Positions 58,346-64,000 of a stretch of DNA of 64,000 bases are shown here, in pieces. The stretch is from positions 992,001 through 1,056,000 of the forward strand of contig JAPTHN010000076.1 of the NCBI GenBank assembly GCA_026936325.1. The letters run 5' to 3'. Each line of letters opens with the position of its first letter. The first letter of the stretch is position 1. Under the pieces are notes generated by a model that worked only from the letters and a program-made list of their open reading frames with translations, had not been told where the DNA came from and searched no databases. This stretch comes from Platynereis dumerilii. Its lineage: Eukaryota; Annelida; Polychaeta; Phyllodocida; Nereididae. The position numbers and the translations under genes were made by a program.

Positions 58346-59075
58346 TCCTGTGTTCACATACCAAATCTACAGACCGAAGGGGGAGGGGGGGTTTTAAACA
58401 TCCCGTCTGGATCAGCTAAGTAAACGGAAACTTTCCATGATTAAAATGTGAGATTAAAGCACTTGATTAAACAATGTTAAAGCAAAAGCCATATATTGTA
58501 AAAGCTTTTCGAGAGAGACTAACGTAAGTGAAGGAAGCACAATTCTTTGAAGGACAATACAAAAGCAAAAATCTACTATAAGCAGACACAAAAGAAAGTC
58601 TTTTTCATGAATTTCTGAACTTCCTTAAAGAAAGACAATGAATTGTGTACTTCTTTTCTTCTTCCCTTATCATATTCCCTGTATGAATAGAGCTGAAAAT
58701 GTTGTGAGCAATACAACATGAAAGCTATTACAATATTTCGTGTATTTTTTTGGTTGGTTTTTCGTTTTCTTTAGGTAATTCTTTCATGATGAAGCTAACC
58801 TTTGGATTTAAAACTCCTTACAAAATTTGACCTTAAAAAACACAAAGAAAACGACACAGAAAAGACTTTAAGATCCACCATTGAAACATGAAATGATGAA
58901 GTTCAAAGGTCATAAAAACATGAAAGTCACCATAAATGGTTTGATAGATAGATTTGTGTTGCCCTGTACATGCAATAGCATTGAAAATGTTCAAAGAAGC
59001 TTTTGTTAAAATTGATTCTGTGAGTTTACTCATAACTTGTTTTAATTTGTATATTTTTTCCTCTATCTGAAACTT

Positions 59076-59532
59076 TCAGACTGTCAGTTGCAGTATGCTG
59101 CCCTTGCTTCTACCACATTTCAAATGCTAATTTAAAAAGTGCAAGGCTCAGAATAATTTTTATCGAGAAGGATACTTGTTTTTGACAGCTAGTCTTTAAC
59201 TTTGGGAATAACAGTTTGTGAAAACCCTCATGCAGGTTTAAATCTCAGCTAACTTTGGGGACAAATAGCCCAGAGACAGACATGTCACACAATTAGCAGT
59301 ATTTATCAATCAAATTTAATTGCGCTGAGTCGGTTTTTCCCCGCAATCGTCAAAACTGTCAACGATATAATTATGCAATTTATCAAACCATTGTCCCACT
59401 TAAGTAGTTTCATTATAAATATCAAAACACATTTAGATTTCAAATTTAAATCATCTACTATCAGCTACTCCAATGTTAAATTAAATTCTCTATGGCCACC
59501 TATAACTAATTCTGCACATTGCAGAATTTAAT
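59076..59532. promoter_or_regulatory. Block C, U4
   Basis: Fourth copy of the 36455-36912 block. The NK2-type palindrome is altered here (CACTTAAGTAG) while most other sites are kept. Confidence 0.45.
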
Positions 59533-59744
59533 GGATAGCCCAATTCAGAAATTATAAAACCCTTAAATATTAACTGTTTAAAAGGAAACACTGCCTTAAA
59601 TGGTTTAATTGGTAATCAGTTAAGACAAGGACTAAATTATATCAATGATAGATACCACAGGGGAATGATAGTTTGTAAGTCCATGGATGAGTCAACTCAC
59701 AAATAAATCAGTCAATGACAAATTCACCACTCATTTCAATGACA

Positions 59745-60030
59745 TCAATTATGTCGTCAAATGGCCCACTTGCGGTTGGCCAGCATAATTATCCGGGGTC
59801 AGCCGACTGCTTAACATCTTTCCTTTTCTGGGGGAAGCTGCACATCAATTTCTGGCGACCATCGAATGATGATGAGGTGAGAAGACTGGGGTCTGGCACA
59901 AACCCTATTTATTCAAAGATTCCCACAGTCTTCCAGTTGCCTCAGTATGGAAAAAGTTACACTGGATACAACCCGCCTCCATTTAATGTTCCATGTGCTC
60001 AGAATTGAACCCCCGACTTCAGAGCCAGTG
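59745..60030 (-). repeat. SINE family V, U4
   Basis: GATGATGAGGTGAGAAGACT, TATTTATTCAAAGATTCCCA and GAATTGAACCCCCGACTTCA. Close match to 52640-52935. Confidence 0.65.
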
Positions 60031-60299
60031 ATTACACAAACATGCCGTGATATTCTCTATCTGTTCAATGTGGTAGGCTCACCACGAACTTGTGCTTACA
60101 TTGCAGTGTATTACTGAGAATAAATACAACACAAAATGAAACTATACAAGAAAGAGCTGCTCACTTAGTTTGGAAATAAGGCAATCTGAGACTGCATCTG
60201 CCAAGGGTTTAGGGCAGCACTTTTCATCCATACCTAAATATACACTTGGCTAGGGTGGCCTGAAATTTAGATGGCGGCATATGAACTTCTTGTTCGTGT

Positions 60300-60790
60300 A
60301 AACCCCCGAAGTAATGAGGCTTGTCAAAAATGTGAAAAAAAAAAGTTCTCAAGAGTATACATGTGATGTTTACACTGTCCTATTCCCACCAACGCACTTC
60401 AGTACAACCCAAAGACAAGCTGGAGACAAGCCAGAGACAAATCAGAAACAAGCCAGGGACAAGCCAACAACACAGCTAAAATTCCTGATTGGCAGTGGGT
60501 TTTGTAAAAGGTGATTGGCTAACGTACACAGGTTGTTGCAGCCACTTCCTGCAGGACAGGAAGTGCCGTGTCTGGAGTTCCAAATGGAAGGAAACCAAAA
60601 ATTATCGTCTGCACTTCGTCACACCTAAAGGAGTCTGTGGACATTTGGAGTGAAAAAAAGAGAAATTGTTGAAAAAAAGGATTGATTCAGGGGGAAAAAA
60701 CACCGTGCAAGAGATGGAGTGAGAAGGGAAAGGAAAAAGAAGAAAACAGGAAGATGTAGGGTAAATCTTGATACAAAGCTTTTAGTCAGA
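60300..60790 (+). repeat. Q block, U4
   Basis: Same modules as the U3 Q block, including the CAAGCCAGAGACAAATCAGA minisatellite and CTGCAGGACAGGAAGTGCCG. Confidence 0.75.
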
Positions 60791-61059
60791 TGTATCGTAG
60801 GGGACTAGGTCTTGCTAGTCAGCGTTTTTCTGCAAAACTATGTTTGCGGACTGAAATTGATAGCAATGACATTTGTAGGGTCAAATGTTTTTCTTTGTTG
60901 ACAGGATACTGAAGACAAGAGACACAATCATGTTACTAAAATAACCAAAGGATTGACGGACACAAAACTACAGCCAGGGCCAAATCACTGTCTGTATCAG
61001 ACTCAGGCACAGACTCAGAGCATCCATAGGTGGTCCCGAAGTGTTTTAAAATTCGGGCT

Positions 61060-61250
61060 TGGGGCCTTGATCAGTGGTTGCACGCTCTGCAACTAACCTC
61101 TGGGTCCTGTGTTCAATTCTCAGTCCGGGCAACAGGTTTGTAACAGATGTTTTGTCCTGTGTCAAGAGGGTAATTTGACTCATTACTGTAGTCCCTGCCT
61201 GTTCTAGCCAGTGTATAATCATTGCTTTGTTTCTTTTGGAGTATGGAATG
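61060..61250 (+). repeat. SINE family X, U4
   Basis: TTGATCAGTGGTTGCACGCT, CTCTGGGTCC and TGTTCAATTCTCAGTCC give the best A/B box pair of this family. Confidence 0.6.
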
Positions 61251-61399
61251 AGGTTAATTATGCATTAATTGTTTTCATTCTATAAACAATTAAACTTTTC
61301 TTGTTAGAATACTTTATGTCAGATAAAATTAGAGCACAAGTGGTCATCAATAGGATAAGTGTTTTTAATTTTGACAATAATCTGGTGACGGAATAGTTA

Positions 61400-61780
61400 T
61401 AACGATTGACCACCCTGTCTTTTACCTAGCTACCTGACTACATAGTGTATACCCACACCCATAGGACTTGCTGTCCCAGGATCACCATTGCACAATAACC
61501 ATGGTACATGACGCTGAGGGGACTGAGGGATTAGGTGACAGTGTTTACAAAAATTAGGATTTATGTAGTTCATTATTTTCGGGAAATGGCCGTATGCTCT
61601 GGGCTACCTATATAGACTGTGCAAGATTTAGTTAGCAAGTACAAAGCCTTAAGATAAGTTAATTAATCTAAGATAGATATATGAAGGTCCCATATAGAAT
61701 CTATATGTATGTTAGGGCTTTGCAGAAATTACATTCTGTTGGTGGTCATAATAAGCTCCCTTCTAAATAGTGAGCTCAAA
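61400..61780 (-). repeat. Block P, U4 (inverted)
   Basis: Same orientation as in U3 and reverse of U1 and U2. Confidence 0.7.
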
Positions 61781-61964
61781 CAGTGTTAGTATTTGGCCAA
61801 CAGCTCAGGGAAAAATATACTTCCTAGGTATTTGGCACTTTCACAATTCCATTTATGTCACCCCAGGTCCTATCTTTCTCATATTGAAAAAGTGATCAAT
61901 TGGTTAGAGAGAGACTTTAAACGACACTATATTTTGAGGAAACATCCTCCCATGCCTTATTATA

Positions 61965-62195
61965 GCATTCTCCAAGTGATGAAAAGTGATGAAAAGTGAT
62001 GAAAAGACTGGGAGTCTGTCACATGTAGTTCAACATACCCTTATTCATTCAGTGATGTCTAGGGCCTTTCTGTTGCCTCAGCACAGAAGACTGGATACAA
62101 ACTGCCTCCATTAAATTTTCAAAAGGCTCGAACCAAATTCAGTTCCAGGATAGAAATACAACCCACGACCTCACACCGGTGGTTGCATAAACAGG
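61965..62195 (-). repeat. SINE family V, U4-U5 junction
   Basis: AGCATTCTCCAAGTGATGAA with a small repeat gain (AAGTGATGAA three times), then the V body through CAACCCACGACCTCACACC. It marks the unoccupied version of the U3 insertion site. Confidence 0.6.
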
Positions 62196-62218
62196 AACTG
62201 TTAACCGTAACTTGGTTT

Positions 62219-63000
62219 CAGCTCATGTACATGCCATTCGGCTTTAACCACCTTACTATGATTACAAATTGCATTATTTGAAATGATTTGATATTTGAGC
62301 AATAATTTGAAACATGAAAAATCTAACAACAGGAAATTATCTATTTTTACAGAAAATGGCACAAGATTAAATTTAATACTGCAATGTTGCAATGGTAGAT
62401 ACTTAAAAATGTCATATCCTTTTACGATAATCAGATTGTTGATGATCTTGATATTAAAATTAATCAGAATGCACCAAATTTTTAAATATTGTTTCATTTC
62501 AATTTTATTCTTAAAAATTGCTGTGAATGTCAGATGAAACATGAACTACATGTATAATATAATATAATGGGTAACACCTTATATAGTCAATTCTAAAAAA
62601 TGTAGGCAACTTTTAATAGCTCGTTCAGTTGGATAACCATTACATGCAACCAAACAATTTTTAGTTTTAAAGCAGACTTCCAAATAGACAATTACATATA
62701 AATATTCGATATTCCATTTGAAAGTAAGTATGGGCCTATTTTAGTCTCTATAAACTTAAAACTCAGAAATTGATTCTAAAAGTTCACAACATTTAAAGTT
62801 ATTCTCATTCATAATGTTTGTCTATATATCAGTGATATGGCATTGACACTGGAGCTTTATTAACCAGAAAATATGAGCAGCTGTGAAATTGTGAATCCAC
62901 AATCAAAGCACTCTCTTTTTCAAAATATGGTGTCTTTCATGCTATAACCACGCTTATTTCCATGGAAGCAGCCTTAAACAATTTCAAGTCCATGTTAACA
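62219..63000 (+). repeat. Tandem unit U5, 5' fragment
   Basis: CAGCTCATGTACATGCCATT onward matches U3 and U4 for about 780 bp (GGAAATTATCTATTTT, ATAACCATTACATGCA, CTCATTCATAATGTTTGTCT). Similarity stops where U3 and U4 continue into CATTCAACAATTGC; a SINE begins there instead. Confidence 0.7.
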
Positions 63001-63170
63001 TATGACGTTGGGTCCCTGGTTCAAATCCAGCTCTTTTTATAGCTCATCTGAACTGCTGTCTCTATCATCCTTTGCCTCATTGCTATATCCTACTCCTGTC
63101 CTAATCAGCCAACCAAGTGCATAAATACAGGACATAAAGCCTCAATCATCATTCAATCTGTCTCACATGC
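63000..63170 (+). repeat. SINE family U, partial
   Basis: GGTCCCTGGTTCAAATCCAG (B-box region), ATCATCCTTTGCCTCATTGC, CCTAATCAGCCAACCAAGTG and CATAAATACAGGACATAAAG. The A-box half is missing. Confidence 0.65.
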
Positions 63171-63214
63171 ACCGATTGCGGGCTGCCTGATGACATTTTG
63201 CTAATGATTATTAT

Positions 63215-63320
63215 TTTACAAATTTCGGTTCCCTAACCCAACCATGTAGAGGACTGAACCCAGTACCTGAAGCACAATAGCCTAGACAGTGTCTTATCTA
63301 CTGGAACACCTGTTTCCATG
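63215..63320 (-). repeat. Possible tRNA-like SINE head
   Basis: On the minus strand, CAGTAGATAAGACACTGTCT and GGGTTCAGTCC have A- and B-box-like spacing. No second copy was seen, so this is weak. Confidence 0.3.
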
Positions 63321-64000
63321 GATATATTATAGGATTGACATGGAGCCTCCTCTAAAGTGTTTTCATGGCATTTCAGTTACTGATGACCAGTGACACAGAA
63401 CATTGACATTTAAAAGACATCGACATTTAAAGGGAGGCAGAATCCCACTGGGACATTGCAAGATTTATATGGTTTTCGCAGATTACTTACAGGGTTTGCG
63501 GAGTACATGGCATTAAGAAAATCGAAAAAAGTGGACTAATCGCATCAAATGAAATCACAGGGGATTGGAACACTGTTGTTTTACAGCAGCGTGAATACAA
63601 AAATTGGACTATTTCTTTCTTGAAGGTTGATGCCCTAAAGACAAAAAAATGCAAGAAAGGTTCAGATAAGTTGAACTTCCTACTTCTGTTAAATCAATTG
63701 TGACTTTGAACTTAAGCTGTTAGCCATGGTGATCAATCAACTTTAAACCAAGGGTCTCAAAACTACCGGCCCCGCCTGGCTGTAGCAATAAGCATGGCAA
63801 CCACAGAATGCCTTACAGATGATTTCATATTTGTAGACATTGATCAAATAGAAAAATATTTTGCAAAATTTCTGGTCTGACATCAGAAAATTATGCGAGG
63901 TGATTGGTCAAGTTGCCCATTGCGTGTCACTTTTTTCAGCTTGCTTCAAGCAAGTGATGCTTACTGGAAAAATTATGTCATAATTTTGACCAATAGTATG
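63321..64000. other. Non-coding stretch, nothing assigned
   Basis: No shared repeat, inverted ends or supported exon was found up to the window edge. Confidence 0.3.

Larger units (their letters stand above)
56573..62218 (+). repeat. Tandem unit U4
   Basis: 5.65 kb, the U3 arrangement without U3's private insertions. It keeps the full CRE-TATA module, a U SINE, block C, a V SINE, Q, an X SINE and inverted P. It is the closest available picture of the state before the U3 insertions. Confidence 0.75.

Noticed and set aside
8836-63170. True tRNA genes at A/B-box positions
   Set aside because: The boxes sit in multi-copy elements with SINE bodies and tails, and cloverleaf stems cannot be drawn convincingly.
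1-64000. Retrovirus, LTR or Polinton-type remnants
   Set aside because: No gag, pol, capsid or envelope motif and no LTR pair was recognised in any frame. The long direct repeats of 28-63 kb are segmental units, not LTRs.

Overview
The window is AT-rich, intron-era animal DNA with no bacterial signal: no Shine-Dalgarno-spaced operons, but splice-like exons, tRNA-headed SINEs, a LINE fragment, many MITE-like DNA transposons, and microsatellite-tailed repeats. The style of the dispersed repeats (a minisatellite carrying CCAAGATGGCGGCCAT, SINEs with CTAT or CAAA tails, CACTG-ended elements) suggests a marine invertebrate, perhaps a non-vertebrate deuterostome such as an echinoderm or hemichordate. 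That assignment is a guess from repeat style. No complete, confidently named gene is present.

Region 1 (1-8.1 kb) holds two direct copies of a 1.6-2.1 kb dispersed repeat (R1), short fold-back elements, SINE pieces and one protein-like terminal exon (5607-5740). A diverged inverted copy of that exon lies 22 kb away at about 28.1 kb.

Region 2 (8.1-18.9 kb) is bounded by matching CACTGTTAGAAATTTC ends with TA duplications and may be one 10.8 kb CMC/CACTA-like DNA transposon. Inside are exons of a decayed gene of a multi-copy uncharacterised animal family, a duplicated exon module, a YY1-motif minisatellite element present twice, long polypyrimidine tracts, a palindromic TA-target element and a 190-bp tandem repeat.

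Region 3 (18.9-28.4 kb) is mostly single-copy-looking non-coding DNA with fold-back elements, a third R1 copy and a hAT-like element with an 8-bp target duplication.

Region 4 (28.5-63 kb) is a tandem array of at least four long, diverged units plus a fragment (U1 28.5-38.1, U2 38.1-48.4, U3 48.9-56.6, U4 56.6-62.2, U5 from 62.2). Shared modules are a CRE plus TATA promoter-like module, a strongly conserved non-coding block, a tRNA-type SINE and an 11-bp minisatellite. U1 and U2 also carry, on the minus strand, a nearly identical exon for a single-pass membrane protein whose differences are mostly synonymous. Each unit has its own private transposon insertions, so the insertions can be ordered relative to the duplications. 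U3 and U4 differ from U1 and U2 by an inverted segment. The best candidate for an undescribed gene system is this duplicated membrane-protein exon together with the repeated promoter-like and conserved non-coding modules.
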